Positions 31,287-41,641 are shown, counted from the stretch's first letter. The stretch: 64,000 bases of DNA from Citrobacter youngae ATCC 29220 (GCF_000155975.1 NZ_GG730301.1:64049-128048), one strand, 5' to 3'. Made by a program: numbers and translations. The notes: generated by a model from the sequence alone, not told the origin.

Positions 31287-31811
31287 TTAACAATCAGGTG
31301 GCAGCGTACTGTTACTTTCCCCCAGATTGCGTTGCAGCACTACAGTATCAAGCCAGCGGCCATGTTTAAAGCCAACGTCTTTCAGAGTGCCTATTTCCCT
31401 GTATCCGACCTGCTGATGGACTTTCAGCGATCCCTGATTATTACTGTCGCCAACCATGGCAATTAACTGTCGATAGCCATGCGTTTCGGCCCAGTCAATA
31501 ACATGGCGCAGTAACGCTTTTCCCACCCCCTGACGCTGTGCCGCCGGGTCAATGTAAATCGAATCTTCGAGGGTGTAGCGGTAGGCATAACGTTCGCGGT
31601 AGCGAGTGAGATAGCAATAACCTATGACCTTGCCTTCTTGCAGGGCGACAACCCATGGCAGCCCCAGACGGTGAATTTTTTCCAGACGAGCCAGCATTTC
31701 GTTGTTATCCGGTGGGGCTGTTTCAAAGCTGCCGGTACCGTGAATCACGTGGTGTGCATAGATGTCGCGTATGGCGGGGATGTGCTTTACTTCTGCATTA
31801 ACGATTTTCAT
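31287..31811 (-). CDS. GNAT N-acetyltransferase, phosphinothricin acetyltransferase-like
   Basis: A 174-residue GNAT enzyme close to the Pat/Bar/MnaT group that acetylates methionine sulfoximine, phosphinothricin or similar amino acids. Family features are IYAHHVIHGTGSFET near the N-terminus, the acetyl-CoA loop AAQRQGVGKALL, IAMVGDSNNQGSLKVHQQVGYREIGT and the end GRWLDTVVLQRNL. It lies 26 bases upstream of the nuclease-like gene on the same strand and could share its transcript. The natural substrate is not evident. Confidence 0.85.
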   Translation of the reverse strand: MKIVNAEVKHIPAIRDIYAHHVIHGTGSFETAPPDNNEMLARLEKIHRLGLPWVVALQEGKVIGYCYLTRYRERYAYRYTLEDSIYIDPAAQRQGVGKALLRHVIDWAETHGYRQLIAMVGDSNNQGSLKVHQQVGYREIGTLKDVGFKHGRWLDTVVLQRNLGESNSTLPPDC

Positions 31812-32631
31812 TAGACCAGCTCCAATTGGCGTCTTTTTTCAGATTACCTGAAAGTCTGGTGGGAAGGTAAGCGCAAAAAGTTATGTTGTCTGACGACACT
31901 TCGTAATGAAATTAGGCTTGCTAATTATAAGGGTAAAGAATTGGTTGTGGTTGATGCTTGCAATAATGAGTCAGGCTGATAAATACGATGATAAATAGAG
32001 AAACGGATAATTTTTTACACCAATATTGCCGGATGAAAAAATACTATCGTGCAATTATGAATTAATAAACTACTTTACTATCATGGGATTATCGCTGTAC
32101 CTAATTCTTATTGTGGCTGTACCTTTAATTTCATTTCATCAACGCTGTCTGTAATCTTAAATTAAGTTATAGTGTTCATCTCGTTATCTTTATTGCTATC
32201 AGAGTGGCTGTTATCAGAATATTCTCTATTCACCTCAAATAGTTACCATGCAAACAGTTACGGAGGGTAGCTATGTTACCCGGCAATAGTTCGCATCGTT
32301 ACATGGCTACTTCGCGGGAAATTAATCTAAATCCAGAATTCAATCCCAAGAGTATTAGAATAATTTAGGTTAAAATCCTTTTTTTGCCTAAGCATTATCT
32401 TATTACATAGCCACGAACTACGCTGAGTGATAAAATTCTCGAGTTTATACCTCCTTTCCAGCGATTAGAGGGCGAGGCTCGGGTAGTCAATAAGACGAAA
32501 GAATTAATTGCTTCATAACCCTATTACGAAATAAGCGGCAGTGCATCTTACATGGTCGGCAACCTTCAGGGATTGACTATAACTTATTGAAAACGCTTAT
32601 TTTTACTCTAATGTAAGATATAAGGGCAGAT
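31812..32631 (+). promoter_or_regulatory. Long AT-rich upstream region of pgaABCD
   Basis: An 820-bp gap with no supported gene. It contains a 9-bp direct repeat GCTGTACCT (32094-32102 and 32116-32124), 22 bp apart, and AT-rich stretches typical of a silenced promoter. In E. coli the pgaA leader is about 234 nt and binds CsrA at several GGA motifs; in the same 234 nt here I count one GGA (in CAGGGATT near 32570). The pgaA ribosome site is AAGGGCA before ATG 32632. Confidence 0.6.
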
Positions 32632-35094
32632 ATGTTCAGTATGCGTCGACATGCCAACTTCATTAAACGTTTTAAGTCTGTAAGCTGTTTATTTACGGCA
32701 AGCGTTCTTTTCCCTATGCCAATCTCTGCGGCGGTATCAGATTATGACGCTTTGGTTATTGAAGCGCGGGGAGGTAATAGTGCACCGCTATTACGCTATC
32801 TTGAAGATCAGGGAAAGAAAAGCGCACTAACGCCAAATCAGGTTGCCGACTGGCTGCAGGTTTCCAGTTGGGTCGATAACAACGATAAAACTACAATTGA
32901 AATCTGGCAGCAGTATCGTGGGCAGATGAATGTACCTGCCCGGGGCAAAGTCGCTGCCGCACGAGCGTATCGTAACCAGAAGAACTGGAATGACTCTTTA
33001 GCGGTCTGGGAAAGCGTTGTACAGGAAGAGCCAGATAACGTTGATGTACGCACCGGTTGGATAATGACGCTGGCGGATGCGCGCCGCAATCAGCAAGCCC
33101 TTAGCGAAGCGAATAAATGGGCGCAGGCGCATCCGGGGGCCGATTCCGATGCGCTGCTTGCCTATGTCTATCATTCACAGGGGAAAAACTGGGATGCCTT
33201 GTTAGCCGCCAGCCAGGCGGATGATGTCGATCCGGGCAACAAAAATGCGCAATCCACGCTGCTGTCTGCCCTGTCAGCAAACCGCGTTTCCGGGCCCGCC
33301 TTAAATATGACGGAGGTGGTGCCAACGGCGGATCCGGTGAAGCGTCGCCTGGAGCTTGATGCGGCGGCCGAAATGGTACGCTCCTCTTATACCTCTGCGC
33401 GCAATGAAGAAGAACGGTTTATCGTGGCGGATAAAGCGCTGGCCCGTTATGACCAGTTGCTGGCCGCCTGGAAAGATGAGCCTTCTGCGCAGAATGATGT
33501 CCGCCGGGCCAGAATTGACCGCATGGGCGCTTTGCTGGTGCGTAAGCGTACTTCTGAAGTGATTAAGGAATACGAAGCGTTGTCCGCAAGTGGCGAAGTG
33601 CCAAACTATGCAAAACGCTGGGTAGCATCGGCCTGGTTAAGCGAACGGCAGCCGGAAAAAACGGAAGCGATGCTGACGAGCATCTACTATCCGAACGGAC
33701 CGATTCCCGTTACGCCGCTCGGTCCTGAGGATCAACAGGATCTGTTCTACGCGCATATTGATAATGAAAACTTTGATGCGGCTAAAAAACAGGTCGATGC
33801 GTTAATTAAAGACAGCCCATATCTGCGACGCATCTATGGTTCGCCAACGCCGCAGCCAAACGATAACTGGCTGCTCGGACAGTCGCTGCTGACGCAATAT
33901 CATATTGCTGCCAATGAACTGCCGGAGGCAGAAAAACTCGCAGAGCATCTGGCGCGAACAGGCTCGGGTAACCAAGGGCTGCGCATATCCTATGCTTCTG
34001 TTCTTGAAGCCCGTGGATTGCCGCATGCGGCGGAGAGAGAGCTTAAGCTGGCGGAAGTCATTGAACCCAGTAACCTGGAACTGGAGCGCCAGCAGGCCTA
34101 TGTCGCACTGGATCTTCAGGAGTGGAAGCAGGCCGATGAACTGACGGACGACGTTATTGCCCGTAGTCCGGATGATGAAGCGACGCTGCGCCTCGCCCGC
34201 ATTCGTGATGTGCATAAAATGTCGGAAGTACGCATTAGCGGCACGCAGGGGATCTCGTCCGATAGCCCGGTCAGCGGTAAGCATGACTTCAACATCAATA
34301 CGGCCATCTACAGCCCGCCAATTGATGATAACTGGCGACTGTTTACCGGGTTTAATTTTGCTACCGGCGAGTTTGAGGAAGGCAAGGGGATTAGCCGCGA
34401 TCTGGCGGCGGGTGCCGAGTGGACTTCCCGTGATTACTGGGCCGAAATGGAGGTGTCCGGTCGAAATTATGGCGATGGGCAGAAAATAGGCGGACGTCTT
34501 TCCGCCTGGCATGATTTCAACGATAACTGGCGCGTAGGCGGTTCGGCAGAACGCCTTTCGCGCAATACGCCGCTGCGCGCGCTGCGAAGCGGCGTGTACG
34601 CCAACGGCGGCGATATGTATGTTCGCTGGTATCAAAACGAACGACGTGAATACCAATTGTCGTTTGCCGCATCACATTTCTCTGATGGTAACGACCGCAT
34701 TGAGTACGGGCTGAGCGGTAAAGAGCGCATGTGGACCACGCCGCGCTTTACGCTGGACTTTACGCCGGGTATCGGCGGGAGCACCAACACCAAAGAGAAT
34801 GTGCCGTATTACAACCCTAAAAGTGATTTTTCCGTTGTACCAGGCCTGAGCGCGGAGCAGGTTCTTTACCGCCACTATGACACCGTGTGGACCCAGCAAG
34901 GCATAGCCGGAGTCGGCGGTTACTGGCAGCAAGGTGAAGACGCAGGCGCTATCGTCCAGGTGGGATACGGACAACGGCTGAAATGGAACAACGTCGTAGA
35001 TGGCGGGGTGATGCTGGTTTGGGATAAACGCCCCTACGACGGTAAACGTGAGCGGAATATCTCCCTCGCTTTCGATTTAAATGTCAGGTTTTAA
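32632..35094 (+). CDS. pgaA: Poly-beta-1,6-GlcNAc outer-membrane export porin
   Basis: PgaA exports partly de-N-acetylated poly-beta-1,6-N-acetyl-D-glucosamine through the outer membrane. The 820-residue protein has a signal peptide (FTASVLFPMPISAA), a periplasmic helical TPR superhelix to about residue 520 and a C-terminal 16-strand beta-barrel ending NISLAFDLNVRF with terminal phenylalanine. It heads pgaABCD; pgaB begins 9 bases after its stop. It is slightly longer than E. coli PgaA (about 807). Confidence 0.95.
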   Translation: MFSMRRHANFIKRFKSVSCLFTASVLFPMPISAAVSDYDALVIEARGGNSAPLLRYLEDQGKKSALTPNQVADWLQVSSWVDNNDKTTIEIWQQYRGQMNVPARGKVAAARAYRNQKNWNDSLAVWESVVQEEPDNVDVRTGWIMTLADARRNQQALSEANKWAQAHPGADSDALLAYVYHSQGKNWDALLAASQADDVDPGNKNAQSTLLSALSANRVSGPALNMTEVVPTADPVKRRLELDAAAEMVRSSYTSARNEEERFIVADKALARYDQLLAAWKDEPSAQNDVRRARIDRMGALLVRKRTSEVIKEYEALSASGEVPNYAKRWVASAWLSERQPEKTEAMLTSIYYPNGPIPVTPLGPEDQQDLFYAHIDNENFDAAKKQVDALIKDSPYLRRIYGSPTPQPNDNWLLGQSLLTQYHIAANELPEAEKLAEHLARTGSGNQGLRISYASVLEARGLPHAAERELKLAEVIEPSNLELERQQAYVALDLQEWKQADELTDDVIARSPDDEATLRLARIRDVHKMSEVRISGTQGISSDSPVSGKHDFNINTAIYSPPIDDNWRLFTGFNFATGEFEEGKGISRDLAAGAEWTSRDYWAEMEVSGRNYGDGQKIGGRLSAWHDFNDNWRVGGSAERLSRNTPLRALRSGVYANGGDMYVRWYQNERREYQLSFAASHFSDGNDRIEYGLSGKERMWTTPRFTLDFTPGIGGSTNTKENVPYYNPKSDFSVVPGLSAEQVLYRHYDTVWTQQGIAGVGGYWQQGEDAGAIVQVGYGQRLKWNNVVDGGVMLVWDKRPYDGKRERNISLAFDLNVRF

Positions 35095-35103
35095 GGATTG
35101 TTC

Positions 35104-37125
35104 ATGCTGAAAAGATGCCTGTGGCTTAGCGCATTAATCGCTGGCTGGTTGATGATTACCGCGTGCAGCAGCGCGCACAATACAACGCCTCGCTATGTTC
35201 CTCCCGCAGAGAGAACGCCGCTGACGGCGGATCATCCGTGGCCGAAGAATAGCTTCCTGGTGCTCGGCTACCATGATGTTGAGGATGGCGCCGCCGACCA
35301 GCGCTACCTCTCCGTGCGCACCAGCGCGTTGAGCGACCAGATGGCCTGGCTGCGTGATAATGGCTATAACCCGATCAGCGTTCAGCAAATTCTGGACGCC
35401 CATGACGGTAAAATTGTGTTGCCGGAAAAAGCGGTATTACTCACCTTTGACGATGGATATAGCAGTTTTTATACCCGCGTCTGGCCGCTGCTGAAAGCTT
35501 ACAACTGGCCTGCGCTCTGGGCGCCGGTGGGCAGTTGGGTTGATTCCCCCGCTAACAAAAAGGTCGATTTCGGCGGCTTAATGACGGCGCGAGACAAATT
35601 TGCCACCTGGAAAATGGTCGAGGAAATGGGCAAATCGCCGCTGGTGGAAGTGGGCGCGCATACCTGGAACTCGCATTTCGGCGCTCAGGCCAACCCGCAA
35701 GGAAGTAAAGAGCCCGCGGTGGCGAACCGTTTGTATGATAAGAAAACCGGCACTTACGAAACGGATGAGCAATACTATCGCCGTATTAATGCCGATATCG
35801 CATTGATTACTAACAAGATTAAATCAGTAACCGGCAAATCACCGCGCGCGTGGGTGTGGCCTTACGGTGCGGCTAACGGCACCACCTTAAACCTGGCCAA
35901 AGAGCATGGCTATAAGATGGCCTTTACGCTCAACGAAGGGCTGGCGAACGCCGCGTTTCTTGATGATATCCCGCGCGTACTGATCTCTGATAACCCGTCC
36001 CTCAAGCGCTTTGCCAGCCAGGTCGCTCAGGTACGTGAACCGCAAACGATGCGCGTGATGCACGTCGATCTGGATTACGTGTATGACAAAGATCCTGCCC
36101 AGCAGAAGCGAAACATCGACAAGCTGATCCAGCGTGTTTATGACATGCGCATCTCTCATGTCTTCCTGCAGGCGTACGCCGATCCTAAAGGCGACGGGAA
36201 TATTCGCGAACTCTATTTCCCTAACCGCTGGCTGCCGATGCGTGCCGATCTCTTTAACTATATCTCCTGGCAGTTACAAACGCGGGCCGGGGTGACGGTG
36301 TATGCCTGGATGCCGGTACTGGCTTTCGACCTCGACGCCTCTATTCCACGCGTGACGGCCTGGGATCCGAAAACCGGGCGTACCGCCATCAATCACGAGA
36401 ACTATGTGCGTCTGTCTCCCTGGGACAGCGAAGCGCGTAAACGCATCACTGAAATCTATGAAGACCTGGCAAAGCACGCCAGCTTTAAAGGGATTTTGTT
36501 CCACGACGATGCTTTCCTGACGGATTTTGAAGATGCGTCACCGGAGGCGTTAGCCGCCTACCGCGCCGCAGGGCTTCCGGGAAGTATTGAGCAAATCCGT
36601 AGCAACCCCCAGGCGTTCGAGCGCTGGACGCGCCTGAAAAGTAAAGTGCTGATCGACTTTACTAAGCAACTGACGCAGTCGGTACGCAATATTCGCGGCC
36701 CGCAGGTAAAAACCGCGCGTAATATTTACGCTTTACCGGTGCTGGAACCTGAAAGTGAAGCCTGGTTTGCGCAAAACCTGACTGATTTCCTCAATACCTA
36801 TGACTGGACGGCGCCGATGGCGATGCCATTCATGGAGCAGGTCCCGGCTAAAGAGGCCAACGCCTGGCTGGACAGATTAGTGAATGCCGTTGCACAAACG
36901 CCCGGCGCGCTGGACAAAACCGTGTTTGAACTGCAGGCACGCGACTGGCGTAAATCCGGGGACGAGGCAGAAATCAGCGGAAAACAAATAGCCGACTGGA
37001 TGCGCCAGCTGAAACTAAGTGGCGCAGGTAACTATGGCTATTATCCGGATGATTTCATCAGCGACAAACCTGAGATGTCAGAGATTCGCTCGACGTTCTC
37101 CTCATACTGGTACCCGCAAAAATGA
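35104..37125 (+). CDS. pgaB: Poly-beta-1,6-GlcNAc N-deacetylase
   Basis: A periplasmic lipoprotein (lipobox LMITAC) that removes some N-acetyl groups so that the polymer can be exported. The N-terminal NodB-type CE4 domain carries [21 protein letters not shown] (catalytic and metal aspartates) and GAHTWNSH (metal histidines). The C-terminal GH13_18-like domain binds and cleaves the product. The start was placed at ATG 35104 (673 residues), not at the in-frame TTG at 35098, because AAGGA lies six bases before the ATG. It overlaps pgaC by 4 bases. Confidence 0.95.
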   Translation: MLKRCLWLSALIAGWLMITACSSAHNTTPRYVPPAERTPLTADHPWPKNSFLVLGYHDVEDGAADQRYLSVRTSALSDQMAWLRDNGYNPISVQQILDAHDGKIVLPEKAVLLTFDDGYSSFYTRVWPLLKAYNWPALWAPVGSWVDSPANKKVDFGGLMTARDKFATWKMVEEMGKSPLVEVGAHTWNSHFGAQANPQGSKEPAVANRLYDKKTGTYETDEQYYRRINADIALITNKIKSVTGKSPRAWVWPYGAANGTTLNLAKEHGYKMAFTLNEGLANAAFLDDIPRVLISDNPSLKRFASQVAQVREPQTMRVMHVDLDYVYDKDPAQQKRNIDKLIQRVYDMRISHVFLQAYADPKGDGNIRELYFPNRWLPMRADLFNYISWQLQTRAGVTVYAWMPVLAFDLDASIPRVTAWDPKTGRTAINHENYVRLSPWDSEARKRITEIYEDLAKHASFKGILFHDDAFLTDFEDASPEALAAYRAAGLPGSIEQIRSNPQAFERWTRLKSKVLIDFTKQLTQSVRNIRGPQVKTARNIYALPVLEPESEAWFAQNLTDFLNTYDWTAPMAMPFMEQVPAKEANAWLDRLVNAVAQTPGALDKTVFELQARDWRKSGDEAEISGKQIADWMRQLKLSGAGNYGYYPDDFISDKPEMSEIRSTFSSYWYPQK

Positions 37126-38456
37126 CCGATCGCATTATTGCTTTTCTGATACTTTGCCTGATGTTCAGCCTGCCGTTTGGCGTGGCTATCATCTTTACCG
37201 GTGAAGTGATGTTGAACTTCGTCTTCTTCTGGCCCTTGTTCATGTCTGCCTTATGGATAAGCGGCGGGGTCTATTTCTGGTTTTATCGTGAGCGTCACTG
37301 GAAATGGGGGGATGACACGCCGCCACCGACCCTGGAGGGAAATCCGCTGGTTTCCATTTTGATCCCCTGCTTTAACGAAGGAATCAACGCGCGTGAAACC
37401 ATCGGCGCCGCGCTGGCGCAGCGCTATAAGAACATTGAAGTTATTGCCATTAACGACGGTTCAACGGACGACACCCACGACGTGCTGGAACAGCTGGCAG
37501 TTGAGTACCCCTGCCTGCGGGTGATTCATCTGGCTGAAAACCAGGGCAAAGCGCTGGCGCTCAAGACCGGCGCGGCCGCGGCGCGCAGCGATTACCTGGT
37601 GTGTATTGATGGCGATGCGTTACTGGATCGCGATGCCGTGGCGTATCTGGTGGCGCCGCTGATACAGTTCCCGCGCGTTGGGGCGGTAACCGGCAACCCG
37701 CGCATTCGTACCCGTTCCACGCTAATTGGTCGTGTGCAGGTCGGGGAGTTCTCTTCCATTATCGGCTTGATTAAGCGTACTCAACGAGTCTACGGCCAGA
37801 TCTTTACCGTCTCCGGCGTGGTTGCGGCGTTTCGTCGTCGCGCGCTGGCCGAGGTGGGGTACTGGAGCCCGGACATGATCACCGAAGACATCGATATCAG
37901 TTGGAAGCTGCAGTTGCGCCACTGGTCGGTATTCTTTGAGCCGCGCGCGCTGTGCTGGATCCTGATGCCTGAAACGTTAAAAGGGCTGTGGAAGCAGCGC
38001 CTGCGCTGGGCGCAAGGTGGGGCGGAGGTGTTTATCGTTAACATGCGTCGTCTGTGGTCGTGGGAGTTCCGCCGCATGTGGCCGCTGTTTCTCGAATTCT
38101 GTTTTTCTACCGCCTGGTCGTTTGCCTATGCGATCAGTATCGTGCTGTTCCTGCTGGGACTGATGATCCCGATGCCGGACTCGCTGTACGTACAACATCT
38201 GTTCTCGCCAGCCTTTACCGGACTTATTCTCGGTGTGGTTTGCTTATTGCAATTTGCGGTGAGCCTGATGATTGAGCGACGTTATGAAAAAGGCATTGGC
38301 GCCTCGTTGTTCTGGATTATCTGGTTCCCGGTGGTGTACTGGATGCTAAGCCTGTTCACTACGCTGGTGGCTTTCCCGAAAGTGATGCTTAAACGCAAAC
38401 GCGGCAGGGCGCGTTGGGTGAGTCCTGACCGGGGAATTGGGAGGATCGAATCATGA
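37122..38456 (+). CDS. pgaC: Poly-beta-1,6-GlcNAc synthase (GT2)
   Basis: The processive inner-membrane glycosyltransferase polymerises UDP-GlcNAc. It has two N-terminal membrane helices, a GT2 domain ([46 protein letters not shown]) and C-terminal helices. QxxRW and TED motifs are intact. The 444-residue protein overlaps pgaB by ATGA and pgaD by ATGA. Its activity in E. coli needs PgaD and cyclic-di-GMP. Confidence 0.95.
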   Translation: MTDRIIAFLILCLMFSLPFGVAIIFTGEVMLNFVFFWPLFMSALWISGGVYFWFYRERHWKWGDDTPPPTLEGNPLVSILIPCFNEGINARETIGAALAQRYKNIEVIAINDGSTDDTHDVLEQLAVEYPCLRVIHLAENQGKALALKTGAAAARSDYLVCIDGDALLDRDAVAYLVAPLIQFPRVGAVTGNPRIRTRSTLIGRVQVGEFSSIIGLIKRTQRVYGQIFTVSGVVAAFRRRALAEVGYWSPDMITEDIDISWKLQLRHWSVFFEPRALCWILMPETLKGLWKQRLRWAQGGAEVFIVNMRRLWSWEFRRMWPLFLEFCFSTAWSFAYAISIVLFLLGLMIPMPDSLYVQHLFSPAFTGLILGVVCLLQFAVSLMIERRYEKGIGASLFWIIWFPVVYWMLSLFTTLVAFPKVMLKRKRGRARWVSPDRGIGRIES

Positions 38457-38959
38457 GCCAGCCGCTGATCTTTACGGAACGGCGTCTACTGCCGCGCATT
38501 ATCGACGTGCTGTTGACGGTCATCGCCTGGGTTGGTTTTTTATACCTGATCTATAAAGGATTGATCGCGGCCCTGGCGCATTCACCGTATATGGGCGTGC
38601 GTCCCTTTTTCACCACGCTGGATACGGTCACGTTTTACATCCTTGTTGCGCTGGTCAACGGACTGGTGCTTATCGGCTGGGCGAAATACAACCAGTTTCG
38701 CTTTCGGGTGGAGCGTCGCAGCCGCAGACCGGGACTGGAACATCATGAGCTGGCAGAAAGTTTACGCATTACCCGTGAACTGGTTACAGAGCTGAACAAG
38801 GCGAGGGTGCTGACGGTCCATCATCATGAGAATGGCGAAATCAGTCATATCGATGTGGACAAGCACATTGCCGATAACCGCCTGCCGCCGCCGACGCCAG
38901 CGATGCTGGAATACTTGCCGCCGGAGCGTGAGCCATCGTTACAGAAAAGGCCTGAATGA
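38453..38959 (+). CDS. pgaD: Poly-beta-1,6-GlcNAc synthase subunit PgaD
   Basis: The small partner of PgaC has two transmembrane segments ([23 protein letters not shown] and [27 protein letters not shown]) and a cytoplasmic tail; together they form the c-di-GMP-responsive synthase. At 168 residues it is about 30 longer than the E. coli protein, mainly through a proline-rich C-terminus ([18 protein letters not shown]). Its start overlaps the pgaC stop. Confidence 0.9.
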   Translation: MSQPLIFTERRLLPRIIDVLLTVIAWVGFLYLIYKGLIAALAHSPYMGVRPFFTTLDTVTFYILVALVNGLVLIGWAKYNQFRFRVERRSRRPGLEHHELAESLRITRELVTELNKARVLTVHHHENGEISHIDVDKHIADNRLPPPTPAMLEYLPPEREPSLQKRPE

Positions 38960-39039
38960 TATTTCTGCCCGTCGCCACTTCCTTCAGCCTCGCATCGGTC
39001 TATGATTAGACTCAGACAATAAAAATGCGAGGCAATGTC

Positions 39040-39270
39040 GTGGAAAAGGAACTACTGGATGCAGGTTACCGGGCCTATACCGGCGAGAAGATTGACGTCT
39101 ATTTCAATACGGCGATATGCCAGCATTCGGGAAACTGCGTGCGGGGAAGCGCTAAGCTTTTCAATCTGAAACGCAAACCGTGGATAATCCCGGACGAAGT
39201 GGATGTCGCGACGGTTATTAAGGTCATCGATACCTGTCCAAGCGGCGCGCTGAAATATCGCCAGAAATAA
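39040..39270 (+). CDS. yjdI: Divergent [4Fe-4S] mono-cluster protein
   Basis: A 76-residue protein of the Fer4_19 type, with cysteines in [11 protein letters not shown] and [12 protein letters not shown] 39040 was chosen ([11 protein letters not shown]) because GAGGC lies at correct spacing and E. coli YjdI starts equivalently; an in-frame ATG at 39025 contains the ribosome site itself. It is followed 11 bases later by yjdJ, as in E. coli, though there the pair is located elsewhere (from memory). Confidence 0.88.
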   Translation: MEKELLDAGYRAYTGEKIDVYFNTAICQHSGNCVRGSAKLFNLKRKPWIIPDEVDVATVIKVIDTCPSGALKYRQK

Positions 39271-39281
39271 GTGAGGGAATC

Positions 39282-39554
39282 ATGGAAATTCTTGCAGGCC
39301 ACAACAAATTTTATGTTAACGATGCCGAAGGTAATCAGGTTGCCGAGATTGTCTTCGTGCCGACGGGCGAGCATCTGAGCATCATTGAACATACCGATGT
39401 CGACCCCAGCCTGAAAGGTCAGGGCGTCGGCAAACAGCTGGTGGCGAAGGTGGTGGAGAAAATGCGCGCTGAAAACCGCAAAGTTATTCCGCTGTGCCCG
39501 TTTGCCAAACATGAGTTTGATAAAACCCGCGAGTACGACGATATCCGCGCCTGA
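39282..39554 (+). CDS. yjdJ: Small GNAT-like acetyltransferase
   Basis: A 90-residue minimal GNAT protein of the GCN5-related YjdJ type. It keeps the acetyl-CoA loop [11 protein letters not shown] and the ending [17 protein letters not shown]. It is transcribed with yjdI. Substrate unknown. Confidence 0.9.
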   Translation: MEILAGHNKFYVNDAEGNQVAEIVFVPTGEHLSIIEHTDVDPSLKGQGVGKQLVAKVVEKMRAENRKVIPLCPFAKHEFDKTREYDDIRA

Positions 39555-39596
39555 TATTCTTATGTGCGCCGGAAGGCATAACCACCGTCCGGTGCA

Positions 39597-40526
39597 TCAC
39601 TCCCGATGCAGCAGATCCTGATAAATTCCCGTCAGCACGCCCTGCGGGCCAAACTCTTTTTTAATCCACTGCGTTACGCGACCGGTCGCCGAATGCTGGG
39701 TCGCCAGCAGCATGCGTGAATCCTGACGCGGGTTGTGAATCTGCCGCGTGACCAGCAGCGACTTTTCCATCGCTTCGCGCACCATATAGTCCGGCAGAAA
39801 ACCGATGCCCTCACCCAAAATCTGGCACTGGCACTTGGTATTAAAATCGGGTACCAGAATCGACTCCTGGCCGTGTAGCAGCCAGCCAACCTTCTTGTTG
39901 ATGGTGTGGGCGGTGTCTTCCACCATGATGTTCGGGTACAAGCGCAGCTGGCTCTCCGAAATCGGCTCCGGCATAAAGGCCAGCGGATGATCCGGGGCAA
40001 TGGCAAACGACCAGCGAATAGCGCCAATCTCGGTGTAATCAATCCCGCCGCCGTCCAGTAACGTATCCGGCGCGCCAATGGCGATGTTGGCGAGGTTATT
40101 GATGATCGAGTCCCAGACGCCGTTATATACCTCGGTGGTGACGGTTATCTGGCAGGTTGGAAACTGTTTCTTGAGCACCTGCAACAGTCGCGCCGTATGC
40201 TGTGGGGTGTATAACAACTGGTTAATACAGATGCGCACCCGGGCTTCAATGCCCTGGGCGATGGTATCAATACTGCGTTTGATGGCGTGGAAATCGTTGA
40301 GCAGGTCGGTGGCCTTGCGAAACAGGTAGCGCCCGGATTCGGTCAGCTCAATGCTACGGGTGCTCCGCGTAAACAGCACCACGTCCAGCCCCATCTCCAT
40401 GCGCTTAATGGTGTAACTAATTGCCGATGTGGTTAACCCCAGCTCCTCCGCAGCCTTGCTGAAGCTGCTGTAACGCGCGGCCATGGTAAATGCCAGCAGG
40501 TTTTCCTCGGTAAAAATGGAATTCAT
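39597..40526 (-). CDS. LysR-type regulator, AllS-like
   Basis: A 309-residue LysR-family regulator: N-terminal helix-turn-helix (SSFSKAAEELGLTTSAISYTIKRME) and a C-terminal substrate-binding domain. It resembles AllS, the E. coli activator of allantoin/oxamate genes (for example RVRICINQLLY, YNGVWDSII, VEDTAHTINKKVGW). Start ATG 40526 has a strong GAGGAGA ribosome site; longer starts lack one. It diverges from the ankyrin-DUF2877-FdrA cluster, which it probably controls. Confidence 0.85.
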   Translation of the reverse strand: MNSIFTEENLLAFTMAARYSSFSKAAEELGLTTSAISYTIKRMEMGLDVVLFTRSTRSIELTESGRYLFRKATDLLNDFHAIKRSIDTIAQGIEARVRICINQLLYTPQHTARLLQVLKKQFPTCQITVTTEVYNGVWDSIINNLANIAIGAPDTLLDGGGIDYTEIGAIRWSFAIAPDHPLAFMPEPISESQLRLYPNIMVEDTAHTINKKVGWLLHGQESILVPDFNTKCQCQILGEGIGFLPDYMVREAMEKSLLVTRQIHNPRQDSRMLLATQHSATGRVTQWIKKEFGPQGVLTGIYQDLLHRE

Positions 40527-40918
40527 CTTTTCTCCTCTCAGGCTGCACACAACCCCCCGCGACATGACGATTGTTGAATGTATTTGTAATCCTTATACAG
40601 AGCAATCAGTTTTGAACAGAATTTAACACTAGTTTTACATTTGATTTGAAGGCAATCACACTTCTGCATATTAATTGCAGGCCGCTATCCGCGCAGCATA
40701 CCGCCTGGTTTGCCTGACGATTAATGAGTGGTAAAAAGCGCGCCAACCATAAGGGAAAGATTGCACTACAGCACGTTTTGCTCTCATTGTTAAATGTTAT
40801 TCAATAATGAATACGCTTACGATGAATGAAATTTAAGCGGATATTATTCTCTGCACTCTGTTGCTATTCTCAGCGTATCGGATATTTAAAAAGTCTAAAA
40901 AACTGCAGGAGAGCGATT
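40527..40918. promoter_or_regulatory. Divergent region of the carbamoyl-catabolism cluster
   Basis: A 392-bp gap between the AllS-like gene and the ankyrin gene. It holds a 16-bp palindrome TATTCAATAATGAATA at 40798-40813, with the T-N11-A arrangement common in LysR-type sites. Nothing coding is supported here. The ankyrin gene has a GCAGGAGAG ribosome site. Confidence 0.6.
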
Positions 40919-41524
40919 ATGTCAGAGAAAGAACTCATTACTGAATTTTTGCTGGCGGCAGAGCAGGGGAACGCCGAAGGATTAAAATCCTGTCTGGCAA
41001 AAAATGTGGATATAAATGCCACTAACCGCCAGGGACGTACCGCCATTATTATTGCCAGCCTGAGTAAACATTACGACTGTGTTTCTTTATTGATTGCCGC
41101 CGGTGCCGATATTAATAAACAGGACCAAACCTGTTTTAATCCATTCCTGATTAGCTGTTTGACTAACGACTTAACGCTGTTGCGTATCGTATTACCGGCT
41201 AACCCCGATCTCAATTGCCTGAGTCGTTTTGGCGGCGTTGGCATTACGCCCGCCAGCGAAAAAGGCCATGTCGAGATCGTGCGCGAGCTGCTTCTGCGTA
41301 CCGATATCAATGTTAACCATACCAACTTTGTCGGCTGGACGCCGCTGCTGGAAGCCATCGTGCTTAATGACGGCGGCGCGAAGCAGCAGGAGATCGTCAA
41401 GCTGCTGCTCGACCATGGCGCTAACCCGCATATGACGGATAAATACGGTAAAACCCCGCTGGAACTGGCGCGGGAGAAAGGCTACCACGAGATTGCCGAG
41501 CTGCTGATTGCCGCCGGAGCCTGA
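40919..41524 (+). CDS. Ankyrin-repeat protein
   Basis: A 201-residue protein made almost wholly of ankyrin repeats, about five to six units with the signatures GRTAIIIASLSKHYDCVSLLIAAGADIN, GVGITPASEKGHVEIVRELLLRTDINVN, GWTPLLEAIVLNDG and GKTPLELAREKGYHEIAELLIAAGA. No signal peptide is visible, so it is cytoplasmic. ATG 40919 follows GGAGAG. Ankyrin proteins mediate protein contacts. Its stop is directly followed, in the same reading frame, by DUF2877 coding sequence. Role unknown; a scaffold or regulator for the cluster enzymes is an inference. Confidence 0.88.
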   Translation: MSEKELITEFLLAAEQGNAEGLKSCLAKNVDINATNRQGRTAIIIASLSKHYDCVSLLIAAGADINKQDQTCFNPFLISCLTNDLTLLRIVLPANPDLNCLSRFGGVGITPASEKGHVEIVRELLLRTDINVNHTNFVGWTPLLEAIVLNDGGAKQQEIVKLLLDHGANPHMTDKYGKTPLELAREKGYHEIAELLIAAGA

Positions 41525-41641
41525 CAGAGGAGCGCCGCTATCGCTACGCCAACATGGCGATGCGTACGGGCGCTAACCGCAGACGGCGCGTTTCTCGCTT
41601 TCCGGGGAACCGGCCGGGTAGAACAGGTTTTTTCCCGCGCG
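41525..41641 (+). other. In-frame upstream extension of the DUF2877 gene without a normal start codon
   Basis: After the ankyrin TGA the same frame stays open into the DUF2877 gene. The stretch encodes RALTADGAFLAFRGTGRVEQ then VFSRAV, which looks like the real family N-terminus, but contains no ATG, GTG or TTG in frame. A perfect AGAGGAG (41526-41532) stands seven bases before ATC at 41540. Possible explanations are an AUC start, readthrough of TGA, or a mutated start codon. ATGs at 41554 and 41560 are in another frame. Confidence 0.6.

Noticed and set aside
29793..31811. An integrative element bounded by duplicated tRNA-Gly sequence.
   Set aside because: No integrase and no second copy of the tRNA 3' end were seen in the window; pga and yjd genes follow without an obvious border.
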